Assembly: GCA_020442965.1 (NCBI GenBank)
Contig: JAGRJB010000226.1
Coordinates: 1 to 5,492, forward strand
DNA length: 5,492 nucleotides
Direction: 5' to 3'
Source: Pseudomonadales bacterium
GTDB lineage: Bacteria > Pseudomonadota > Gammaproteobacteria > Steroidobacterales > Steroidobacteraceae
Below are positions 1 to 5,492 of this stretch, one piece after another. A model generated the notes under the pieces. That model had not been told where the DNA came from. It saw only the letters and a list, made by a program, of their open reading frames with translations, and made no database searches. A program made the translations under genes and the position numbers. Every line of letters begins with the position of its first letter. Within the stretch, counting starts at the first letter, position 1.

Positions 1-90
1 GCCCGTGAGCTGACTGATAACGAGCTTCTGGTAGGCTTGGGTCACGCTGCTGCACTAGTTGCGTACAATGGGAGCCAAGAGTTTACGTGA
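1..90 (+). CDS. Possible C-terminal tail of an upstream gene (partial, unrecognised)
   Basis: Frame 1 of the plus strand is open from the left edge to a TGA at 88-90, giving 29 residues that end in AYNGSQEFT. The other two plus frames hit stops within the first 13 bases. The codons read like an ordinary protein tail, including an alanine-rich hydrophobic stretch (GHAAALVAY). The TGA abuts the ribosome binding site of the following SDR, and only 12 nt separate it from the GTG start, as expected within an operon. I do not recognise the family. A run of 29 codons can be open by chance in GC-rich DNA, so this could also be plain upstream sequence. Confidence 0.35.
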   Translation, partial: ARELTDNELLVGLGHAAALVAYNGSQEFT

Positions 91-94
91 GGAG
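89..94 (+). promoter_or_regulatory. Ribosome binding site of the SDR gene
   Basis: GAGGAG lies 8 nt upstream of the GTG at 103, which is near-ideal Shine-Dalgarno spacing. It decides that GTG as the start although it is not an ATG. The first bases overlap the TGA at 88-90, which would allow translational coupling if an upstream gene really ends there. Confidence 0.7.
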
Positions 95-102
95 TTTTCA
101 CC

Positions 103-825
103 GTGCCGACAGTTTTGGTGACAGGCGCAAATCGGGGTTTGGGGCTCGAATGGGTGCGTCAGTATAGCGAGGACAATTGGAGCGTCATCGCCTGCGTGCG
201 CAAAGCATCGGCCGCGACGGAATTGCAGGCGCTTGGCGCGAAGCGGTCGAAGCAGATCGAGATACACGCACTCGATGTGACCGATTTCGCCGCAATCGAC
301 GCGCTCGCTGCGCAGCTGAAAGGTCGAGCAATCGATGTACTCATCAACAACGCCGGCACGATGGGCGCACAGAATTTTGCGACGGGCGGTCTGAGCGCCG
401 GCCGGTTCGGCGTTTCGGATTTCGACGATTGGGTTCAGGTCTTCAGAATCAACGCGTTTGCGCCGATGAAGATGGCCGAAGCGTTCGTGGAACACGTCGA
501 GCGCAGTGAGCAGAAAAAGATCGTATCACTCTCGAGTATCGTCGGATCGATGGGAAAGAACAGTGTCGGTGGTCTGTACGGCTATCGCGGCAGCAAGGCG
601 GCCCTCAACGCGATCATGCATTCGATGGGGATCGATCTGGCACGCAAGCACGGCATATGTGCGGTGCCGCTGCATCCCGGTTGGGCGCGCACCGCAATGG
701 GCGGCGAGCGCGCGGACATCGACCCGGTCACGAGCGTGACCGGGATGCGCAAAGTCATTGCGGCGCTGACGCTCGAAGATACCGGCCGTTTCCTCATGTA
801 CGACGGCAGCGAGTTGCCTTGGTAG
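103..825 (+). CDS. Classical short-chain dehydrogenase/reductase, C-factor/sniffer-like
   Basis: A 240-residue NAD(P)-dependent oxidoreductase of the classical SDR superfamily, probably cytosolic, with no signal peptide or membrane segment. The Rossmann motif TGANRGLG is at residues 7-14, DVT at 58-60, NNAG at 82-85 and the structural Asn at N117. The active site has Ser144/145 and Y161-x-x-x-K165 (YGYRGSKAALN). The long Ser-to-Tyr spacing with a GG before the Tyr, and the later HPGWARTAMGG segment (191-201), are typical of the C-factor (CsgA)/carbonyl reductase sniffer-like subgroup. Arg33 after the second strand suggests NADP(H) preference (inference). Length is normal for the subgroup. The GTG start is supported by GAGGAG 8 nt upstream. 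The physiological substrate cannot be told; members reduce small carbonyls or are annotated as C-signal homologues. A signalling role should not be assumed. It is followed by a long gap, so it probably ends its transcript. Confidence 0.9.
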   Translation: MPTVLVTGANRGLGLEWVRQYSEDNWSVIACVRKASAATELQALGAKRSKQIEIHALDVTDFAAIDALAAQLKGRAIDVLINNAGTMGAQNFATGGLSAGRFGVSDFDDWVQVFRINAFAPMKMAEAFVEHVERSEQKKIVSLSSIVGSMGKNSVGGLYGYRGSKAALNAIMHSMGIDLARKHGICAVPLHPGWARTAMGGERADIDPVTSVTGMRKVIAALTLEDTGRFLMYDGSELPW

Positions 826-856
826 GCTGCTCGCGGGAGTTGCGGTAAATCCGGCA

Positions 857-872
857 GCGCACGGCCGTGCGC
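857..872. repeat. Perfect 16-bp palindrome (possible operator or hairpin)
   Basis: GCGCACGGCCGTGCGC is identical to its own reverse complement over all 16 bases. It lies 32 nt after the SDR stop and 4 nt before a TTGACA hexamer (877-882). As RNA it could form a 6-bp GC stem with a GGCC loop, but no T-run follows, so it is not a canonical intrinsic terminator. A dimeric regulator site is an alternative. The palindrome is seen directly; its function is inference. Confidence 0.45.
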
Positions 873-971
873 GGTGTTGACAAGGGTGTCATAAGGCCCG
901 CGCTTCCGTCATATTCTGGATATTCCCGCTGCAGGTCGATTTTCGGGCACGGATGTCGTATCGTGCGCGCA

Positions 972-998
972 GCACCTGGGGCCGTCTTGGTCAGGTGC
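972..998. repeat. Inverted repeat GCACCTG-N13-CAGGTGC upstream of the cyclase
   Basis: Two perfect 7-nt arms (972-978 and 992-998) are separated by 13 nt, with arm centres 20 bp apart, about two helical turns. Allowing a bulged A at 971, two further G-C pairs extend the stem. It could be a dimer binding site or a leader hairpin for the PAS-GGDEF gene. It lies between the two candidate ATG starts (953 and 1040), so it is untranslated only if translation begins at 1040. Confidence 0.35.
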
Positions 999-1039
999 GC
1001 ACTCTCCATACAGACATTCTAATAGTGAGTAGTAGTGCA

Positions 1040-2425
1040 ATGGATGATGCACGACTCGACGCAGTGCTGGAGGCGATCAGATCACTCGCACCCACCGCGG
1101 CCAGTTCTCTCGATATGGCGGCGGTTCTCGAGACGCACGCCGAGCTCTATCTATGGCTCGACGCCGACAACATCGCGCAGCGCTACCACGTAGGCGCGCA
1201 GACACCATTCCCGCCCGAGTTGGTGATCGGTAAGCGCCTCACGGATATTCTGGAGCCAGCGGCGCGGGAGCATCTGAACGCGGCCATCTCCCAAGTGCGC
1301 CGCACACGCGAGACGGTGGCAATCGAGTATTCACTGCCGCTCGGTCAACAGCCGCGTTGGTATGAAGCGCGGCTGCGGTCACTGCCGCAATCCGAAGTGT
1401 TAGTGATCATCCGTGATATCACACGCCGGCGGCTCGCCGAGCAAGAGATGTTGCGCGAGCGGCGGCTCATGCAGTCGATCATGGTCAGCATGGCCGAAGC
1501 TGTGGTGGTCGCGGACGCGAGCGGCAAGATCATACTTGCCAACCCAGCCGCCGCCAATTTGTTTGATCGTGAACTGGTCGGTCAGGATCTGCGTGTCTGG
1601 CTGCATGAAATGGATGCGTATGCAGCCGATGGCAAGACGCCGTTTCTATTGAGTGACTGGCCGCTGTTGCGGGCGACGCGCGGCGAAGCCTGCAATGACG
1701 TCGAGGTCATGTTGCGGCGTGCGCGGCGCGATGAATGCTGGCTCAGCCTGACGGGTCGACCCCTGTTGGGAGATGACGGTCGCATCGAAGGCGGTTTCGT
1801 CGTGGCGCATGACATATCCGATATGCGCCGCTACCAACATCAGTTAGAGACGCATAACTCACAGCTCAAGGTCGAGTCGTTGACCGATGTGCTCACTGGC
1901 CTGCCTAACCGTCGGGCGTTCGATCGGCGGCTTGCCGAGCAGCTCGAGCGGCCGCGTGGCAACGCCGGCGTCGCCGTGTTGCTGCTCGATCTGGATGCAT
2001 TCAAGCCGTACAACGACCGATTTGGCCATGCCGCGGGCGACGACGCGCTGCGGATCACTGCGCGTGTGCTCGAGAAGCAGGTCCGCGACGGCGATCTGCT
2101 GGCGCGGTTGGGTGGCGAGGAATTCGGCGTGATTCTCGGTCGTTCCGGACGTAGCGAGGCACTCGTTATCGCGGAACGCTGCCGTACGGCGATGGAAAGC
2201 GCGCCGTGGCCGTTGCGGCAAGTGACAGTGAGTATTGGCGTGGCGGTCGTGCAGACACACGTCGATGCCAAGTCACTCCTCATCCAGGCGGACGACGCTC
2301 TCTACACGGCCAAGAACAGTGGGCGCAATCAAGTGGCGCTGGCGCAGTCCGAATCGCCGGATGAGACGCCGCGGGTGCAGCGCGCACGCACGCCACGGCG
2401 CCGCCATATTGCGCGAGCAAAGTAG
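1040..2425 (+). CDS. Diguanylate cyclase with two N-terminal PAS domains (PAS-PAS-GGDEF)
   Basis: A soluble sensor enzyme predicted to make cyclic di-GMP from two GTP. Numbered from ATG 1040 (461 residues): a divergent PAS domain at about 27-128, a second PAS at about 141-261, a helical linker ending in the canonical DVLTGLPNRR (283-292), and a GGDEF domain to about 434. The signature GGEEF is at 358-362. The metal ligands D317 and E360 and the guanine-binding N325 and D334 have the same spacing as in PleD. The inhibitory I-site R349-DG-D352 is intact, so product inhibition is expected. The tail is basic and disordered-looking. There are no membrane segments, so the signal is probably cytoplasmic; no heme or flavin motif could be assigned. 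The frame stays open upstream to ATG 953. I prefer 1040 because the intervening codons include CTA, ATA and an AGT run unlike the body of the gene, and an inverted repeat lies there. Neither start has a good Shine-Dalgarno sequence. No phosphodiesterase (EAL) domain is present. Confidence 0.92.
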   Translation: MDDARLDAVLEAIRSLAPTAASSLDMAAVLETHAELYLWLDADNIAQRYHVGAQTPFPPELVIGKRLTDILEPAAREHLNAAISQVRRTRETVAIEYSLPLGQQPRWYEARLRSLPQSEVLVIIRDITRRRLAEQEMLRERRLMQSIMVSMAEAVVVADASGKIILANPAAANLFDRELVGQDLRVWLHEMDAYAADGKTPFLLSDWPLLRATRGEACNDVEVMLRRARRDECWLSLTGRPLLGDDGRIEGGFVVAHDISDMRRYQHQLETHNSQLKVESLTDVLTGLPNRRAFDRRLAEQLERPRGNAGVAVLLLDLDAFKPYNDRFGHAAGDDALRITARVLEKQVRDGDLLARLGGEEFGVILGRSGRSEALVIAERCRTAMESAPWPLRQVTVSIGVAVVQTHVDAKSLLIQADDALYTAKNSGRNQVALAQSESPDETPRVQRARTPRRRHIARAK

Positions 2426-2440
2426 ACCGATCGAGCTGCA

Positions 2441-3316
2441 CTAGATCGAGATGCGACGCAACTCCGGGTCGAATGCGCCTGGTGGTCCCCAGTGCTCCCA
2501 AAGCTCGCCAATCTTGCCATCGCGAATGTTCAACGTCAGGGCCGGCGTGTTGATGTACTCGCTGCCGTCTCTACGCACCCCAAAGCTCTGTGTCTCGAAG
2601 GTAGTTAGTGAACCACTGGACAAGGTGTGGAATAGTTGGACATACAATCCCTGTGGGTACATAGGAACTAACAATTCGACGAACAGGGCGCGGGCGGCGG
2701 CGGCACCTCGATAAGGGCTCCGCGTATTGGGCGTTGGCGGAAACCAGAGCGAAACGTCCGGTGCCAGCCGTCCGAGGAATCGCTCCAGGCTGTCCGTATC
2801 GCCGGCCAGCCCATGGCGCAGATCATTGAACGCGGCTTGTGCGATCCGGCTGGACTCGGGGTTCGGCGATTGCAGAGTAGCGCGCTGCAGCGAGTCGGCA
2901 AAGAAATGCGGCCCACCCCAGTACTCGCAGATGCTCGCTATCTGATCGCCCCGTGCTTCCAGAACGATGCAGGGACTATTCTGGTACACGCTGCCGTCGC
3001 GTTTGATCGCCTGATCCTCGAATAGAAACGCGCAACGGGATGGGCCGCCAAGGGTTCGGTAGAGGTCGAGGCGCAAGCCATCGCGATACAGTGGCACGAT
3101 GAAGTCGCTGAGTAACGCGTGAATGACGGTTCGGCCCTCATACGGGCTCTTGGTGTTTGGTGTAGGCGGCAGCCAGAGCCGCGCGTCCGTCGCGAGCAAC
3201 GATGCGAATTCTGCAAGCGCCCCGCGGTCGCCGCCCAAGCCGCATGACAGACAGGCAAACCCGCGCGACAGCAACTGACCGTTAGGTAGCAGATGCGGCA
3301 CGACAGGATCAATCAC
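2441..3316 (-). CDS. Tandem SnoaL-like/NTF2-fold protein (two internal domain copies)
   Basis: A 291-residue protein built of two copies of a SnoaL-like (NTF2-superfamily) domain, residues 20-139 and 163-282, joined by a 23-residue linker. The copies align without gaps over 120 positions; I count about 50 identities by hand. The clearest match is LWLPPTPNTKSPYEG (47-61) with LWFPPTPNTRSPYRG (190-204). The ends of the copies also correspond (EYWGGP and EHWGPP). NTF2-fold proteins form a cone-shaped pocket and serve as isomerases, cyclases, hydratases or ligand-binding proteins; the reaction here is unknown. All five cysteines (22, 25, 95, 116, 130) are in copy one and none in copy two. No signal peptide or membrane segment is evident. 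The GTG start at 3316 overlaps the TGA of the preceding SDR gene as GTGA, suggesting translational coupling. It is last in the minus-strand unit, and its TAG lies 15 nt from the stop of the convergent cyclase gene. Confidence 0.85.
   Translation of the reverse strand: MIDPVVPHLLPNGQLLSRGFACLSCGLGGDRGALAEFASLLATDARLWLPPTPNTKSPYEGRTVIHALLSDFIVPLYRDGLRLDLYRTLGGPSRCAFLFEDQAIKRDGSVYQNSPCIVLEARGDQIASICEYWGGPHFFADSLQRATLQSPNPESSRIAQAAFNDLRHGLAGDTDSLERFLGRLAPDVSLWFPPTPNTRSPYRGAAAARALFVELLVPMYPQGLYVQLFHTLSSGSLTTFETQSFGVRRDGSEYINTPALTLNIRDGKIGELWEHWGPPGAFDPELRRISI
2471..2830 (-). repeat. SnoaL-like domain copy 2
   Basis: Residues 163-282 of the tandem protein, containing PPTPNTRSPYRG and EHWGPPGAF. 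It has no cysteines. In the best-conserved 36-nt block I count about 24 bases shared with copy 1, so the duplication is old and not a recent slippage or assembly artefact. Confidence 0.75.
2900..3259 (-). repeat. SnoaL-like domain copy 1
   Basis: Residues 20-139 of the tandem protein. It matches copy 2 at a constant offset of 143 residues with no insertion or deletion. It carries the CLSC (CxxC) element at residues 22-25 and all of the protein's cysteines. Confidence 0.75.
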
Positions 3317-4455
3317 GGCGACGGCGCCAGTTCCGGCGGATCGTCAGTGCGAGCGTGCCACGCTGCTAACACGGCATCTTCTCTAGTGCGATCAATGCCC
3401 GCCTTGAGCTTGGTACGTTCCGCTTCTGGTCGTGACAGGTACCAGTTCAACGTGTCGTCCATGGTGCTTTGCAGTGCACGTATTTGCAGACCGGCGTCAA
3501 GTGCTTTGTCCACCCGCGTCTCCGCGAACGCAAGCTGCTGGCCCTCGGCGGGCAACCAAACCGGCATGTCGCTCCAGGGTTCGACATTGTGAGCCGCCAG
3601 GAAGTCCGGTGGCATCCACATCGGCAAGGGTGCAAGCACTGGTTTCGCGAACCGGCCCGCGCTCGACACAGCGGCGTCTATCAACCCACCCATCGTGAAC
3701 CGACCGGGTGGGGACGTTACGTTGAACGTGCCGACGATCCGCCGTTCGATCGCCTCGAGTGCAAACTGCGCGAGATCACGCGCATCGATAAACTGTATGG
3801 AATCGCGGGGTGAGCCGGGCGCGATGAACTCCCCGCCCATGGCGGCGCGCGCTGGCCAGTACGTGAAGCGATCGGTATTGTCGTGCGGTCCGACGATGAG
3901 CCCGGGTCGAAGCACAGTCGTTCGCCCTGGCATAGCCGATTCCGCAGCGACCTCGCAGAGTGCCTTGAGTGGGCCGTAGGTTTCCGCGTCTACTTCTTCC
4001 ACGGCCTCGTTGAGAATTTTGCCGACCGGCGACTGTTCGTCCCGGGGTTTCGAGAAATCCGGGTAGACTGAGATTGAAGAAATGAATACGTACTGACCCA
4101 CATTCGGCGCTAACAATTCGGCCGATAGCCGCACATGCCGCGGCACATAGCCCGAGTTGTCGATCACCGCATCCCATTGTCGATCGCGCAACCCATCAAG
4201 TTTGCCGTTCCGATCGCCAAGAATCCGCTCTACCTCGGGGAACAAATCTGATTTCGTTCGGCCACGATTGAAGAACGTGAGCCGGTGGCCGCGTGCGATG
4301 GCGAGTTCCGCCATGTGTATGCCGATGAAGCGCGTGCCACCGAGAATCAGGATCTTGAGTGGTTTGGGCCCCGCGTCCTGCGCCTTGACCCAATCGCCCG
4401 CGGCGGCGGTCAGTAGACCGGCAGCTGATACTTGCAACAATTCTCGACGATCCAT
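3313..4455 (-). CDS. NAD(P)-dependent epimerase/dehydratase-family SDR with Tat signal peptide
   Basis: A 380-residue atypical/extended SDR. The N-terminus MDRRELLQVSAAGLLTAAAG has a twin-arginine followed by a hydrophobic stretch, with a likely cleavage after VKA (residue 25), so export of the folded, cofactor-loaded enzyme is predicted. The Rossmann motif is ILGGTRFIG, with GGxxxxG at residues 39-45. This is the form of the SDR_a1-type subgroup annotated variously as sugar dehydratase, isoflavone reductase or mRNA-binding protein. IDNSGYVPRHV (98-108) is a typical segment of this family. The catalytic residues are present: Ser126/127 (FISSISVY) and Y160-x-x-x-K164 (YGPLKALCE). RPGLIVGPHD (183-192) is the usual extended-SDR region before substrate binding. 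Substrate and reaction are unknown. The ATG is 9 nt after the stop of the upstream peptidase gene, and the TGA overlaps the next gene's GTG, so the three genes probably share a transcript. Confidence 0.88.
   Translation of the reverse strand: MDRRELLQVSAAGLLTAAAGDWVKAQDAGPKPLKILILGGTRFIGIHMAELAIARGHRLTFFNRGRTKSDLFPEVERILGDRNGKLDGLRDRQWDAVIDNSGYVPRHVRLSAELLAPNVGQYVFISSISVYPDFSKPRDEQSPVGKILNEAVEEVDAETYGPLKALCEVAAESAMPGRTTVLRPGLIVGPHDNTDRFTYWPARAAMGGEFIAPGSPRDSIQFIDARDLAQFALEAIERRIVGTFNVTSPPGRFTMGGLIDAAVSSAGRFAKPVLAPLPMWMPPDFLAAHNVEPWSDMPVWLPAEGQQLAFAETRVDKALDAGLQIRALQSTMDDTLNWYLSRPEAERTKLKAGIDRTREDAVLAAWHARTDDPPELAPSP
4381..4455 (-). other. Predicted twin-arginine (Tat) signal peptide
   Basis: The first 25 residues of the SDR: Arg3-Arg4 followed by ELLQ, an Ala/Leu-rich hydrophobic core (about residues 5-19), and a short c-region ending VKA before QDAG. 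The RR-x-L-L-Q pattern approximates the Tat consensus RRxFLK. The mature Rossmann domain begins about 8 residues later. Confidence 0.65.
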
Positions 4456-4464
4456 GAGAGCTAC

Positions 4465-5492
4465 TCAGCGTGGCCCGGGCGGCGCGTATTGGGCCAGCCA
4501 GGCTCGCGTGGTTTGATACCAGAACACGGAATTCTGTGGCTTCAGGACCCAGTGATTTTCGTCGGGGAAATATACGAGTTTAGACGGCACGCCGCGCTTT
4601 TGCAGCGTGTTGAAGAGTTCAATACCGTGATTGAGCGGTACCCTTTGATCGAGTTGTCCATGAATCACGAGAGTGGGTGTGTCGAAGTGGCCGGCTGACG
4701 TGTGCGGCGAGTAGCGTGCAAACTCCTCGGGCTTGTCCCAGAATTCGAAGAATCGGTCGGGCTCCGCGCCGTAGTCGGCGCCAATCTGCGTAAAGGCATT
4801 GTAAACAGCCGCGTGCGCAACTAGCGCCTTGAATGGGTGCGGCCGGCCTAACAAGGTGGCGGCCAGAAATCCGCCGTAGCTGCCGCCTCCCGCGACCATG
4901 CGCTCGCTATCGACGAATGGTTTCGACTTGAGCCACTCAGCCGCCTTGATCGTATCCTCGTAGGGCAGCGAAATCCGATCGGGGTTGATCGAATCCGTAA
5001 ACGCCTGACCAAAGCCACTTGAGCCATGGAAGTTGTGCCAGGTGACGATGTATCCCCAGGCTGCGAACACCTGCGCGTTCCAGCGCCACTGTGTGGCATC
5101 GGTGATCCCGTTGTGTGGCCCGCCATGCAGAAGCATGTAGACCGGATACTTCTTGAGCGCATCGAATCCGGGTGGATAGACAACCCACATCTGAATGCCG
5201 TCATCGCGAGCACCCTGGTAGGTGATGCTTTCTACACGACCCCAATCGGTGCTTGCGACCGCGGCATCGTTGAACTTGGAGAGCTTCATGATTGTGGCGG
5301 AACCTGGCGCGGTACCCGGCGCAACGCTGACCAATGTCGCGGACTCTGTGAAGCTCTGCCGCAGCGCGATCATGTTCTTGTCAGATATGGCGAGGCCGGA
5401 GAAACTGGATGCACCCGTCAACGCAATCGGCCGCTTGCCGCCGAGATCGAACCGATAGATGCGCTGTGTCGCGGCATCGTCGATCGTGCCGT
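4465..5492 (-). CDS. S9-family prolyl oligopeptidase, DPP5-like, C-terminal part (cut by the right edge)
   Basis: The frame is open to the right edge with no credible start. The apparent TTG at 5421 sits inside a beta-propeller blade (RIYRFDLGGKRPIALTG reads through it), so the true start lies outside the window. The 341 visible codons cover the last propeller blades (about 5270-5492) and the whole alpha/beta-hydrolase domain. The oxyanion-side motif HGGPHNG is followed by HNFHGSSGFGQAF, the counterpart of the usual NPRGSTGYGQEF. The nucleophile is in GGGSYGGF (Ser codon 4879-4881), the acid in HGQLDQRVP (Asp, 4648-4650) and the histidine in PDENHWV (His, 4552-4554), so the triad is complete. 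The end, FPDENHWVLKPQNSVFWYQT, is typical of DPP5-like/acylaminoacyl-peptidase (S9C) enzymes, which cleave short peptides and are often periplasmic; a signal peptide would be off-window. It is the first visible gene of the minus-strand unit. Confidence 0.9.
   Translation of the reverse strand, partial: GTIDDAATQRIYRFDLGGKRPIALTGASSFSGLAISDKNMIALRQSFTESATLVSVAPGTAPGSATIMKLSKFNDAAVASTDWGRVESITYQGARDDGIQMWVVYPPGFDALKKYPVYMLLHGGPHNGITDATQWRWNAQVFAAWGYIVTWHNFHGSSGFGQAFTDSINPDRISLPYEDTIKAAEWLKSKPFVDSERMVAGGGSYGGFLAATLLGRPHPFKALVAHAAVYNAFTQIGADYGAEPDRFFEFWDKPEEFARYSPHTSAGHFDTPTLVIHGQLDQRVPLNHGIELFNTLQKRGVPSKLVYFPDENHWVLKPQNSVFWYQTTRAWLAQYAPPGPR

Noticed and set aside
37..69. Possible promoter TTGGGT (37-42) with TACAAT (64-69) before the SDR
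   Set aside because: TACAAT is a good -10 match, but the spacer is 21 bp, no TG extension is present, and the region may be coding.
55..495. 146-codon minus-strand open frame opposite the SDR gene
   Set aside because: It lies antisense to a well-supported SDR with intact motifs, its translation is Arg/Cys/His-rich with no recognisable domain, and it runs through the SDR ribosome binding site.
857..872. Palindrome as an intrinsic terminator of the SDR gene
   Set aside because: The stem would be only 6 bp with a 4-nt loop, and it is followed by GGTGTTGACA without a T-run.
877..917. Sigma-70 promoter from TTGACA (877-882) and TATTCT (912-917)
   Set aside because: The spacer of 29 bp is far too long, and no acceptable -10 lies 16-18 bp after TTGACA.
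1840..2283. 147-codon minus-strand open frame opposite the GGDEF domain
   Set aside because: Its translation is rich in Ser and Arg, typical of a shadow frame in GC-rich DNA, and the opposite strand encodes an unmistakable GGDEF domain.
3134..3169. Tandem copies in the SnoaL gene as an assembly duplication
   Set aside because: The corresponding 36-nt blocks share only about 24 bases and the whole copies diverge much more, so this is an old biological duplication.
5419..5421. TTG as the start codon of the S9 peptidase
   Set aside because: The frame continues upstream without a stop to the window edge and reads as a propeller blade, and a start here would delete most of the propeller that the family requires.

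Overview
The window is GC-rich and gene-dense, with proteobacterial-style short gaps, overlapping genes, GTG starts and a PAS/PAS/GGDEF protein. The mix of a C-factor-like SDR, a diguanylate cyclase, a DPP5-like S9 peptidase, a twin-arginine-exported SDR and a SnoaL-like protein would suit a soil or freshwater gammaproteobacterium of the Xanthomonadales/Steroidobacteraceae kind. That placement is inferred from protein style only. No rRNA, tRNA, CRISPR array, insertion sequence or phage gene is visible.

Left half, plus strand. Positions 1-90 are an open frame ending in TGA, possibly the tail of an upstream gene. That stop overlaps a strong Shine-Dalgarno sequence for a classical short-chain dehydrogenase of the C-factor/sniffer type (103-825, GTG start). 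A gap of about 214 nt follows. It holds a perfect 16-bp palindrome, a consensus-like TTGACA hexamer, a 20-bp-spaced direct repeat and a 7-bp inverted repeat. Next is a soluble PAS-PAS-GGDEF diguanylate cyclase (1040-2425, or from 953) with all catalytic and inhibitory-site residues intact.

Right half, minus strand, read from right to left. First is the C-terminal half of an S9 prolyl-oligopeptidase-family enzyme (DPP5-like), cut by the window edge but with a complete catalytic triad. After 9 nt comes an atypical/extended NAD(P)-dependent SDR with a twin-arginine signal peptide. It overlaps by 4 nt (GTGA) a protein made of two tandem SnoaL/NTF2-like domains. The three genes look like one co-transcribed unit. 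It converges on the cyclase gene with only 15 nt between the stop codons.

How the genes work together: the minus-strand set combines a probably exported peptidase, an exported redox/epimerase-type enzyme and a double NTF2-fold protein. This could be a small secreted or periplasmic processing pathway, but no substrate can be read from the sequence. The plus-strand SDR and the cyclase are probably independent of it. The most unusual feature is the ungapped internal duplication in the SnoaL-like protein, where all five cysteines lie in the first copy.
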